Shown here: piece by piece, positions 46,404-55,551 of the stretch
How positions within the stretch are numbered: position 1 is the first letter of the stretch
How the letters are laid out: each line of letters starts with the position of its first letter
Source: Ulva prolifera
Lineage: Eukaryota; Chlorophyta; Ulvophyceae; Ulvales; Ulvaceae
Assembly: GCA_023078555.1 (NCBI GenBank)
Contig: JALAAN010000010.1
Coordinates: 1,488,001 to 1,552,000, forward strand
Direction: 5' to 3'
Length of the DNA stretch: 64,000 bases
Notes under the pieces: generated by a model
The model's input: the letters and a program-made list of their open reading frames with translations, nothing else
What the model was told of the DNA's origin: nothing
Database searches by the model: none
Made by a program: the position numbers and the translations under genes

Positions 46404-49400
46404 TCACCGGCCGCGCTCCCCGCGCCGCCGTGCAAACTGTGTGTCCCACTTCTCCGCCTCGAGCTGCTCTGGCACGCCCTCCGCGGCGGTGTCAAACACG
46501 AGGGCCTCGCGCGTGACGTCGATCACCTTGTGCTGCGACCGCGCCCGCCGCAGCTTGCCCTCTAGCTCCGCCGACGGCACCTCGAGCTCCTGCACATGCG
46601 ACCCGCGTGACAACACATGCCGCACAGGGTCCAAGGCCTCGAACCTTCGTATGGCACAGCACCAGCTCAGGTCAACCAGCACACAGCAAAAACCGGCATC
46701 GACTCAAGGAGCAGTGACCAACAGCAGACCGTGTGACAGCAAGCGTGCGTGGCGCACTGCGTGCCCTGGGGCTCCGCCAACGCCCGGTCTCACGCAGTCG
46801 GAGCGCGGCTTTGACCCACGGGTCAGCTGCTGTGCTGCCCTGAGCAACGGCGCGCGCCCACGCAGCTGTTCAACAACCACAGCGACGCTGACGCTCTGCC
46901 CCATGGCAGTCAGCTGAACGACCGGGATGCCTCTGCCGCATCGTCCTGGCGCCGGCCACAGCTGCCGGCGCCACGACAAACATCGCAATGTAGTCATGCA
47001 TGCACACAGTCGGTTCAATCTATGGCAGGTATTGCCGGCAGGGCTGTGGTGCGAGCTCGTGCCCGGCCTGGTGCCATGCATGCGTGCATGGGTTTGAGAG
47101 TGGATTCCGAGAACAGGTAGCATGCCCAGCCTCTGTCCGTTTAAAGTACATACAGTCGGCGCCAGCCGGTCATAGACTGACCAGGCGGGCAGGTATCACA
47201 CGCCCCGGCAGCCGGCAGCGTCCTGCTGCACCAAGCTGCTGCGAGGCCTCCTCGTGCCACAGCCATGCTGCCGCCGAGTCTCAGCAGGACATCCCTCTTG
47301 CAGGAGACAGCATGCATGCCCTGTCACCGCGACAGACGCAGTCAAAGCGGCAGGGGCACAGTCAGGGGGGGCCGCACCGCCGCAGCCTTCTCTCGGAGAG
47401 CGTTCCCCTGTGCAGCGCGGGCGTTGCCGCGCAGGCTGCCAAGCAGCCGCACGACCGGCCCGACGATGTACAGCGACGCGTACGCGGCTAGCAGCGGCGC
47501 CGCAAACACGACCACCCCCGCGAACTCAGGGCTGCTGCTCTGAAGGCCCTGCATGCACGCTGACGTCAGAGTCCGCGGGGCCGCAGCACCGGGGGCCGTG
47601 GAAAAGACACGCGCTGAGCCCATGCATGCCGGGGCCGTGTGCGGGAGGGGTCGCGCGCCTGCATGACGGAGGGGTCGGCGACGAGGGACGACAGTGTTGA
47701 CACGAGCAGGCCGTTGACCGCGACAAACGCCACCAGCGGCCCGACGCTCCCGGGCCGCACGTCAAACACGACCCGCTTCCGCTCCTCGAGGTACTGCTGC
47801 CCCCCTGCACCATGGAGCGCGCGTCTCAGACATGCGGTCGGCCCCACGTGGCGGCTGTCATAGCATCTGCATCGCATGGAACAAGGCACAAGAGCCCGGG
47901 CCATTGCATGGCAGAGCGCCGCATCAAAACACCAGGCAGCTCCATCGATAGCAGCGGTTTGAAGATCTAGCCAATCGGCACGACAGCACCGGGAGGTCGC
48001 GGGCGGCAGACATGCAGCACGTGGCGCAGCGCATGCGCACCTTGCTGAGCCAGGTACGGCTGAGCGGCGGGCGCTCTCCCGGAGACCTTGTCTTCGACCC
48101 AGGAGACAGCCGCCCGGAAGGCGCCGCCGGGGCGGCCGCCGTCGCGGCGGGCCGCGCGCCGCTGCAGCTCCGGGAACGCGTACAACATCTCCCCCGCGTC
48201 GCTGACCTGCACGCTGCCGTTCAGGCGCAGCAGCACGGGCAGCATGTACGCCTCGTCCTGCACATCGCCGCGCCCCTGTCACACTGAGCCTGGCTGGCCA
48301 ACACCCCTCGGCACGTGCAGTGGTGCTCGTTTTCTGCGCTGCCACAGCACCAGCCCGGCTGCTACGATTAGTCATGCTGCTGCTGACAGTGTATGCATGC
48401 CAGGATCATGATAGCAAAGCACACTGACACAGTGCCAAGGCAGCAGCCACAGCGCGATGCGTGCCGCAGGCTGTGGCCGGCACGGCGCTGCCGCTGGGGA
48501 GCAGATGGCACCCGCCCGGATACTGCCTGTCATGCACGGCACGCGCCTGCAGAGGCTCGCACCGACGCGTTTTGCCCGGGCGGGACGTCCAGCAGCGGGC
48601 GCAGCTCCTCCGCCGCGACGACGCCACCCCGCGCGACGATGCGCTCCCCGACGGCCTTCCACCGCGCCTCCTCGAGCCCCTCGTTCGGGTCCGGCCCCCC
48701 AAACACAACCCTGAACGCGTCCTCCAGGAACACAAGGACGCCGTTCTCCTCGCGCTTCCGGCCCTGCGCCTCGCGCTCCCGCCGCTGCCGCCCCGGCCCA
48801 CCCGTCAGGTACCACACGTCAAAGGGGTCCACCCAGAACGCGAAGCTCGGGCCACTGCTGCGGCGGTTGTCGCTGCTGGAGCTGCTGGCAGAGATGGCGG
48901 TGATTGCGACCGCGGCAAAGACGATGGAGCCGATCAGCGCGGCACCAAACGCGACGCGCGCGGCCCGCAACAGCACCGCCGACGCCCCCTGCGCCACCTC
49001 CTCAGCGCGCACCGCCGCAGAGCGCTGCCGTAGCCGCGCACGGTAGTCGCCCGGGAAGACGTAGATGATGTCCCCCGAGGTGGTGACCTGCATGCCGCTG
49101 CCGTCAGGCCGCCATGGTAACAGTGTCTGCCCGACTGTGTGGAGGCGATCGCCGTGATCGATGACAATTGCAAACACTACAAGCCTGTTGCGCGGATGCG
49201 GCGGTCGTGCATATCGTGTGCAGGTGTATAAAGTGGCCCCCTTGTGTGGTCGGTGCTGACTACAGTGAGGACATGCAGTTTTTTATTCAGTGACAGTGTA
49301 GATAACGAGTCCCAGTCTCTTCACAGTGCTTCTGGCCAAGATGCAAACTCAAGATGATCTGAGACTGGGGTTGGTATCGCACAAGCTCTCGTGAGGACGT

Positions 49401-50177
49401 CCTGCAGGGTCGAGGACATCCTGCAGGTACACCGCAAAAACCTCGATCTGGCCAATTGAGATCTGTCCCTAACCAGTACAGGCAGCAGCTGGAGGATTTC
49501 GATGCAGAACAGAGGTGTGCAGTACTGACCCCTCAAACTGATGTCTGATGATCCAGGTCCCTAATTGTGTGGGGACGCATTAAATGCTGTGGTGATCTAA
49601 CAGACCATGCCCGCTTGCCCTGTAAAGTTGCGTAGGCTGGACAGCGGGTGCAAGATCGCAAGTGGAAGGTCCGGAAACTCAGCTGGATTCAATACACCAC
49701 ATATATTCAGACACGAAGGCTCAGGTGATCTTGCTTGCAGCTCGCAAGCGATGCAGTGCCTCTGGCAAGGAACGTTCGATGACGCACGACAGGCCCAGCT
49801 TGCCTGCCAGCATGGCAACGCACCTTCATATTGCCACCGCTTTCATTCGCAATTGCCTGTAGGCATCTTTCAGTATCATGTATGGACAGGCCAGCCTCGC
49901 TGGCCACTTCCGCAGCAGTGGCCGAGCGTCCAAGCGCATCCACGGCTTGCATCACAGCCTGACGCGAAGAGAAGGGAAGCCTCGTGATTTCGAACTCGTC
50001 GAAAGAGCTACTTCCCGAATACGCTCTTATCCTCGTTCTTCGCGGTGTTGAAGCTGCCAATCGTGGACGAGACGGACGCTTGCTGGCAACACACTGTCGG
50101 AGACGCGGACTGGTCCTCCTGCAGCTGACTTGTGGCCCCACTGTGGCGCAACATTTCCTGCCGGTCAACTCTGTCAT
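46404..50177 (-). CDS. Probable plastid membrane protein of the Arabidopsis At5g03900 family
   Basis: Six exons on the - strand, 50177-49824, 49087-48563, 48257-48041, 47804-47659, 47548-47378 and 46589-46404, join to 532 aa. Exon 1 has a basic Ser/Arg-rich leader (transit-like), then a winged-helix-like segment (DALGRSATAAEVASEAGLSI). Later blocks: VTTSGDIIYVFPGDYRARL, a membrane helix (LIGSIVFAAVAITAISASSS), a segment ending DPFDVWY, VVFGGPDPNEGLEE, IVARGGVVAAEELRPLLDVP, DEAYMLPVLLRLNG, two more membrane spans (LVAFVAVNGLLVSTLSSLVA; VVVFAAPLLAAYASLYIVGP) and a charged C-terminus with VFDT..E and EKWDTQF. From memory this order matches plant At5g03900 (annotated loosely as 'iron-sulfur cluster biosynthesis family') and cyanobacterial relatives; the biochemical role is unknown to me. 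Intron 4 (47658-47549) has a GC donor. The first ATG of exon 1 was taken as start. Confidence 0.82.
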
Positions 50178-50829
50178 TTTCTTCAGCACTAGAGCTCCAT
50201 GTGAATGAAAATTTTAAGACTATTCACGGCCGAGATCAATCGACTACTGCCACTGCGTTCAAGACTGCCGCTACGTCACAGTCGGATGTGAAGGCAGCTA
50301 TCAGCAGGATGCAAATTCTGATTCGTTCAGCAACGGCTGAAGATGGTGGAGTCAGTATATCGACAGAGTCGCACGATGCACCTTGCGACAACACCGGTCA
50401 TGACTGTCGCGTGGCAATGTGAGCTTCTGCACGACACATTGTAAGCATGCATGATATAGAGACGACCTCGAAGGAACTGCCCGCGTGTACGTACTCGGAG
50501 GCAGACTAGACTTGGCATCGATGACATACGAGAAATATTCAGCAATAAGACTTGCACAATCTTACCAGTCAATAGCGCATCGAATCGCAGAGAACCTTTC
50601 TGTGGTAAGGACCGGAAACATGCCACATCAGCGTGACTACCGGTGGATTTGGAGGAAGCTGGCGCGCAGGTCGAGCTTGCTTGCAAATTTTTGGCTGTGG
50701 GGGAGACCCATCACATGCACACAGTTGATTAACTTAATCACATGCACAAAGTTGACGACAGATATTGAAAATCGACATTTAGGCCTTCAATCCGAGTGTT
50801 CTGATTTAGACGCTATTCGGTTTGCTTTC
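50178..50829. other. Gene-free stretch before the fold-back element
   Basis: No gene recognised. It should contain the promoter of the At5g03900-like gene. It becomes AT-richer to the right. Confidence 0.5.
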
Positions 50830-51316
50830 ACTTCAACAACGGTGGCCCACTTACACACGATGGCGCTTTTCACTCCTGACTCTTCGTCCATTGTATTCGT
50901 GACGCTACTGTGGCGCTCTGCTCCTGTGCGCCGCAGGCCTGCGAACACGATTCGCAGTAGATATTGGCATCTGATTCATTAGATTTGTTTTATGGTCCGT
51001 TTGTCTGTGTTTAGAGCTGCGCTGTGGAAGTTTCGAGTGCTGTAATGACAGCGGTCGTACAGCCCAGCGCCTAGGAGCACGAGCGTTCTCGTGAATTCAA
51101 TGCCAATATGCTTTATCTATTTCTTTAAATAGACTGCTGCGTTTAGTTTAGGTCCTCGCGTTCCGGACGGTGCCTTGTTGCCGTGGCTGTAAGTTGCAGT
51201 CCCGATGGCTCTGTTTTTTGAAGCGACTAGGAGCGGAGCTAAAAGAACCCGCCCGCGGAGCACAAAAAGAAAACAAAGTCCCAGGATTACATTTTATGAC
51301 GGCGCTCGGTTAGAGC

Positions 51317-52111
51317 ATGTCCTCGACGTCGAAGAGAAGGCGTTCTGGGACGCCTGAAGGCGTCGCAGCTCCAGCACGCTCACCCATCAAGCTCCAGCGC
51401 GCTGTGCTACATCCAGAAGCAAAAGATGAAGCAGCAGCTGCCAGATCTGATTGCGAGTGCTGCTTGCAAGGCAGCCCCGTAGAGGTCGAAGCTGAGGACA
51501 GCAAAGCAGATGAGACTCCACATGAACCGCCAGCAGCCGCTAGCCGGCTCCAGAAGCAGCTCGCAACCAAGTTACGAGTTGAATCTGTGCCAGCTAGCGC
51601 TCCGCGGTCACGGCGGGCGAAGCTGAGAGAGGATCCCGGTCCAACCTCGGGCCAGCCTTCCCGGAGCAGCTCTGAGGAACCTCCCTGCACTGAAGAAGCA
51701 GCCAAGCCTGCTCCAGCTGCTGAAGGTCCGTCAAGCACATCAGCCACGCCAGCCCCAGCGCCCACCCCTGCAGCAGCCACCGGAGCAGCGACGCCTACAG
51801 ACGCACCACCAGCGCATCGACCATCCTCCGACCGCACGATTCCCACCAATGATGAACCCACCGACCGTGGAGCCACAGCCAGCGCAGGCGCTGCGCACCC
51901 CGTGGAGCAGCCTCAGCCGGACCTTCCCCCGCCGCCACCCCCGCCGCCAGCCCAGCCCGCCCCTGCCGACCCGTCTGCAGCCACTGCTGAACAGTCAGCA
52001 CCTGGCGCGGGTGCCGGCACGCGCGAGCAGCCCGCCCGGCCCGCAGCCGCCGCCCCAGGCGCCGGTACGAGCCGCGGTGTCGCCGGCAGAGCGGCAAAGA
52101 GGTGGCCATAA
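51317..52111 (+). CDS. Open frame in left arm of fold-back element
   Basis: 264 codons starting MSSTSKRRRSGTPEGVAAPA. The N-terminal third is basic, then acidic/Ser-Pro-rich (EVEAEDSKADETPHEPPAAA), with proline runs toward the end. A mirror frame with almost the same first ~155 residues starts on the opposite arm. It looks like a disordered nuclear or nucleic-acid-binding protein; no domain is recognised. Both frames starting at the same place in both arms suggests a real gene captured before inversion. Confidence 0.4.
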   Translation: MSSTSKRRRSGTPEGVAAPARSPIKLQRAVLHPEAKDEAAAARSDCECCLQGSPVEVEAEDSKADETPHEPPAAASRLQKQLATKLRVESVPASAPRSRRAKLREDPGPTSGQPSRSSSEEPPCTEEAAKPAPAAEGPSSTSATPAPAPTPAAATGAATPTDAPPAHRPSSDRTIPTNDEPTDRGATASAGAAHPVEQPQPDLPPPPPPPPAQPAPADPSAATAEQSAPGAGAGTREQPARPAAAAPGAGTSRGVAGRAAKRWP

Positions 52112-52219
52112 TGGCCAGCATGCGCTTGTCACGCTTGTCGGTGTCGCTGCCGCCAAGTGGCTCAGCAAGGACAAGCGAAGGGAGACGGAGGAGTGCGGCG
52201 ATGGGGGCTAGCACCTGGT

Positions 52220-53017
52220 TCAGCGCACTTCGGCCACCTGCCTCTGCCGCTGCCGACGAGATGGCCTCGAGGGCTTGGGCAGAGCAGAGGCTAAAGTCGC
52301 GGGTGAGCTGTTCTGACACTGCCCGCCTGATGAACTTGCGGGTGGTGCCACCGCCGTGTTGTTGGCCTGTGCGTGGACAGGCTTGGGCGGCGCGCAGCCC
52401 TTTGTGCTTCCTCGGCGCTTGCTTCCAGCCGCCTCCACGCCCCTTTGCCGCTCTGCCGGCGACACCGCGGCTCGTACCGGCGCCTGGGGCGGCGGCTGCT
52501 GCAGGCGGCGGCGGCGGCGGCGGCGGCGCCTGGGGCGGCGGCCACGGGCTCCGGTGGCTGCTGCAGGGGTGGGCGCGGGGGCTGGCGTGGCTGATGTGCT
52601 TGACGGACCTTCAGCAGCTGGAGCAGGCTTGGCTGCTTCTTCAGTGCAGGGAGGTTCCTCAGAGTTGCTCCGGGAAGGCTGGCCCGAGGGTGGACCGGGA
52701 TCCTCTCTCAGCTTCGCCCGCCGTGACCGCGGAGCGCTAGCTGGCACAGATTCAACTCGCAACTTGGTTGCGAGCTGCTTCTGGAGCCGGCTAGCGGCTG
52801 CTGGCGGTTCATGTGGAGTCTCATCTGCTTTGCTGTCCTCAGCTTCGACCTCTACAGGGCTGCCTTGCAAGCAGCACTCGCAATCAGATCTGGCAGCTGA
52901 TGCTTCATCTTTTGCTTCTGGATGTAGCACAGCGCGCTGGAGCTTGATGGGCGAGCGTGCTGGAGCTGCGACGCCTTCAGGCGTCCCAGAACGCCTTCTC
53001 TTCGACGTCGAGGACAT
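52220..53017 (-). CDS. Mirror open frame in right arm of fold-back element
   Basis: 265 codons with the same start (MSSTSKRRRSG) as the + frame at 51317, differing by few residues over the shared part, then running into a Pro/Gly/Arg low-complexity stretch and the single-copy centre, ending QRQRQVAEVR. It does not resemble a known protein. Confidence 0.4.
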   Translation of the reverse strand: MSSTSKRRRSGTPEGVAAPARSPIKLQRAVLHPEAKDEASAARSDCECCLQGSPVEVEAEDSKADETPHEPPAAASRLQKQLATKLRVESVPASAPRSRRAKLREDPGPPSGQPSRSNSEEPPCTEEAAKPAPAAEGPSSTSATPAPAPTPAAATGARGRRPRRRRRRRRRLQQPPPQAPVRAAVSPAERQRGVEAAGSKRRGSTKGCAPPKPVHAQANNTAVAPPASSSGGQCQNSSPATLASALPKPSRPSRRQRQRQVAEVR

Positions 53018-53467
53018 GCTCTAACCGAGCGCCGTCATAAAATGTAATCCTGGCACTTTGTTTTCTTTTTGTGCTTCGCGGGCGGGTTCTTTTAGCTCCG
53101 CTCCTAGTCGCTTCACAGACAGAGCCACCGGGACTGCAACTTACAGCCACGGCAACAAGGCACCGTCCGGAACGCGAGGACCTAAACTAAACGCAGCAGT
53201 CTATTTAACGAAATAGATAAAGCATATTGGCATTGAATTCACGAGAACGCTCGTGCTCCTAGGCGCTGGGCTGTACGACCGCTGTCGTTACAGCACTCGA
53301 AACTTCCACAGCGCAGCTCTAAACACAGACAAATGGACCATAAAACAAATCTAATTAATCAGACGCCAATATCTACTGCGAATCGTGTTCGCAGGCCTGC
53401 GGCGCACAGGAGCAGAGCGCCACAGTAGCGTCACGAATACAATGGACGAAGAGTCAGGAGTGAAAAG

Positions 53468-53566
53468 ATGCTTTCTTGTGGTTGCTGGTGTGGCGGCCGG
53501 TCGCTGGGTTGGCTTGATGTTGTCTGTTTGCTTTGCCATACAATGGCCAGATATGTGTAACTTAAG
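53468..53566 (-). mobile_element. LINE 3'-tail copy (part of the fold-back block)
   Basis: Reads ATGCTTTCTTGTGGTTGCTG through to the family's constant 3' end TATGTGTAACTTA. It abuts the right copy of the 16-base direct repeat (53567-53582). Confidence 0.9.
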
Positions 53567-53582
53567 ACTTCAACAACGGTGG

Positions 53583-53920
53583 AATGACCATGGAAGTCTG
53601 CCTCCGCCATGGCCACTGCCACGGCCTGCGCCTCGGCCAGCATTCGGATCATTGTCATAAGCAAGGTGATCATTTTTCAGTTTGAAGCACTTTTCAGTAA
53701 ATTCAGATTTACTTTGCTTTACTTTACTGGAGAATCTGATGGCCTCGTCTGTGGCACATCACAAGTTACACATACCGGGCCATTGTATGGCAAAGCAAAC
53801 AAACACATCAAGCCAACCAACTGATCAGCTGCCACACAAGCAACCAGCCAAGCTCACCTCAGCCAAACCTGGTCTGTGGCAATACTCACATTGAGGTCTC
53901 TGATCTGAGCATACCTGATG
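53583..53920 (-). mobile_element. Ty1/copia fossil fragment (gag region)
   Basis: Diverged match to the zinc-knuckle/Gly-Arg part of gag in the copia element at 55.2-59.3 kb. It is interrupted by a LINE-tail copy. Old, broken. Confidence 0.7.
53762..53869 (+). mobile_element. LINE 3'-tail copy, diverged
   Basis: Reverse complement of the tail family (CAAGTTACACATACCGGGCC at its left end), flanked by GTCTGTGGCA on both sides. Inserted in the copia gag fragment. Confidence 0.75.
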
Positions 53921-54266
53921 TCAGAAATGCTCTCTATCTGCAGGTCAGACGCGTAGTCTTACGTCAGGTCAGGTAACCATCATTCCATACCTGTTGCGCA
54001 CAGAGGTAGAACCGAGGAGTGCAAGGGAGAGATCGGATACTGCTAGAACCGTGAACCAGTGAGGAGAATGGTTACAGCTCTCTGTGTGCACAGCCATATA
54101 TGCACACTGAATAGTCAAGATTACGGCGGGAGATCCTCGCAGGATCTCCCTCACTACTCCGGGACAATCCTACTGGCGGCTTACCCCTGAACCTGATCCG
54201 CAGACCGATCGTGCATGGGTGCACCTGTCACCACGCTCCTGCCCGCAGGCGCATGCATTGTGACAC
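53921..54266. other. Unassigned retroelement-rich spacer
   Basis: No gene. It contains a 10-bp-arm hairpin (54128-54150). Confidence 0.5.
54128..54150. repeat. Short hairpin
   Basis: GGGAGATCCT and AGGATCTCCC separated by CGC, a perfect inverted repeat just outside a copia LTR. Confidence 0.85.
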
Positions 54267-54909
54267 TGTCGTGACAGAGGGAAGGTCAGTGAGACTCGAT
54301 TTACAGAGATAGGAGCATGACATGAACGATGCAGAGACATGGACATACCTGTCGTGACAGAGGGAAGGTCAGTGAGACTCGATAGAGCTCACTGCCCACA
54401 TCTAGACTATATATGCAGAGTACGCCCTTCTGTCACGACCCTCATGATCACACAAGTGCGTCAACTACATGCATGTTCACACTGGCCTAGACTAAACCTA
54501 TTTCTCTCGACAGACACTCCCCCATAAACCCTGCTACGTTTCTACTAGCTGGATTTATTACGAACTTCTTGTAAAGCAGGACCGGGCAGCACCTTGGTAA
54601 ACACATCCGCCAATTGATCGACAGTGCCAACCAATTCTACCTTAAGTTCATCCATCTGGACATATTCCCGCACTCGCAAGTGCCGCACACGAATGTGCTT
54701 GGATCTGTCAGTGGACACAGCATTCACAGCCAAGATATTGGCACTCTTAGTGTCACCCCACAGAGTCGGCTTATGTGGGACAAGCTTCACGTCGAGAAGC
54801 AACTGCTTCATCCACATCAGCTCGTTGGCTGTTGCACTCATCGCGATGAGCTCAGCCTCTGTTGTATCCCCAGCCACTATACTCTGCTTCTCTGCTTCTC
54901 TGCTTCTCT

Positions 54910-55063
54910 GGCCGTGGGGTGTTTGATGCATTTGTGGCTGGTTGTTGTCTGGGGTTTTTGGCTGTGATGCTTTCTTGTGGTTGCTGGTGTGGCGGCCGGT
55001 CGCTGGGTTGGCTTGATGTTGTCTGTTTGCTTTGCCATACAATGGCCAGATATGTGTAACTTA
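54910..55063 (-). mobile_element. LINE 3'-tail copy
   Basis: A long tail copy (GGCCGTGGGGTGTTTGATGC to TGTAACTTA) inside the older copia. A GCTTCTCT microsatellite borders its left end; no clear target duplication is seen here. Confidence 0.85.
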
Positions 55064-55242
55064 CGAACCTCCTCCTGCATGGCACACAGCCAAGCATCCC
55101 TGTCTGGACCCGCCAGTCCTTCCTTCATAGAAGGCATATCAGGGTCGGAAGGCTTCTGCTTCCTGGCGGCAGCTGCTCTGCGCGACCCACGACGCTGAGC
55201 ATGCTGCTGCTCGCCAGACTCCACATGCTGAGGCTTCAGGCC

Positions 55243-55551
55243 TGTCACGACATGTGGGTCGTTAGCAAGCACTCTGTGTTTACATGAGAGAGGGCGACAT
55301 ATTTATGCAATGAGTTTGAGGTCACACCTGTCACGACATGTGGGTCGTTAGCAAGCACTCTGTGATGCTCACTAACTACAGCTACACTATATGCAGATCA
55401 ATATCCCACAGTCATGACCACTAGCACACTGTTGCTGCATGATATGCATTAGCCGCTACATTGACTCAGCACGAGTCAGCGCGAGTCAGCGCGAGTCAGC
55501 ATGTCTACTCAGCGGGCGCTCAGCACTAGGCTAAACACACTTCTCTCAACA
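55243..55551 (-). repeat. 3' LTR of the nested copia element
   Basis: 309 bases, starting TGTTGAGAGAAGTGTGTTTA on the - strand and ending GTCGTGACA. It contains an internal duplication of the GTGCTTGCTAACGACCCACA segment. It is matched in opposite orientation by the solo LTR at 59414-59710. Confidence 0.9.

Larger units (their letters stand above)
50846..53566. mobile_element. Large fold-back (long inverted repeat) element joined to a LINE tail
   Basis: 50867-51786 and 52548-53467 are near-identical inverted repeats of about 920 bases each. A second inner match (52043-52099 with 52443-52499) shows that both sides are copies of the same longer sequence; the left side carries about 250 bases where the right has a short GCC-type repeat. 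The single-copy centre is 52100-52442. The right end runs directly into a 99-base LINE 3' tail (53468-53566). The whole 2.7-kb block is flanked by a 16-base direct repeat, ACTTCAACAACGGTGG, at 50830-50845 and 53567-53582, which looks like a target-site duplication. No transposase or reverse transcriptase is seen inside, so it would be non-autonomous. The family is not one I recognise. Confidence 0.8.

Noticed and set aside
46790-46864. Possible extra 75-base exon in the At5g03900-like gene
   Set aside because: It has splice-like ends and keeps frame, but joining exons 5 and 6 directly aligns residue for residue with the family; the extra exon would insert about 25 unmatched residues.
54128-54150. 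Bacterial-type terminator hairpin
   Set aside because: This is eukaryotic DNA and no T run follows; kept only as a repeat.
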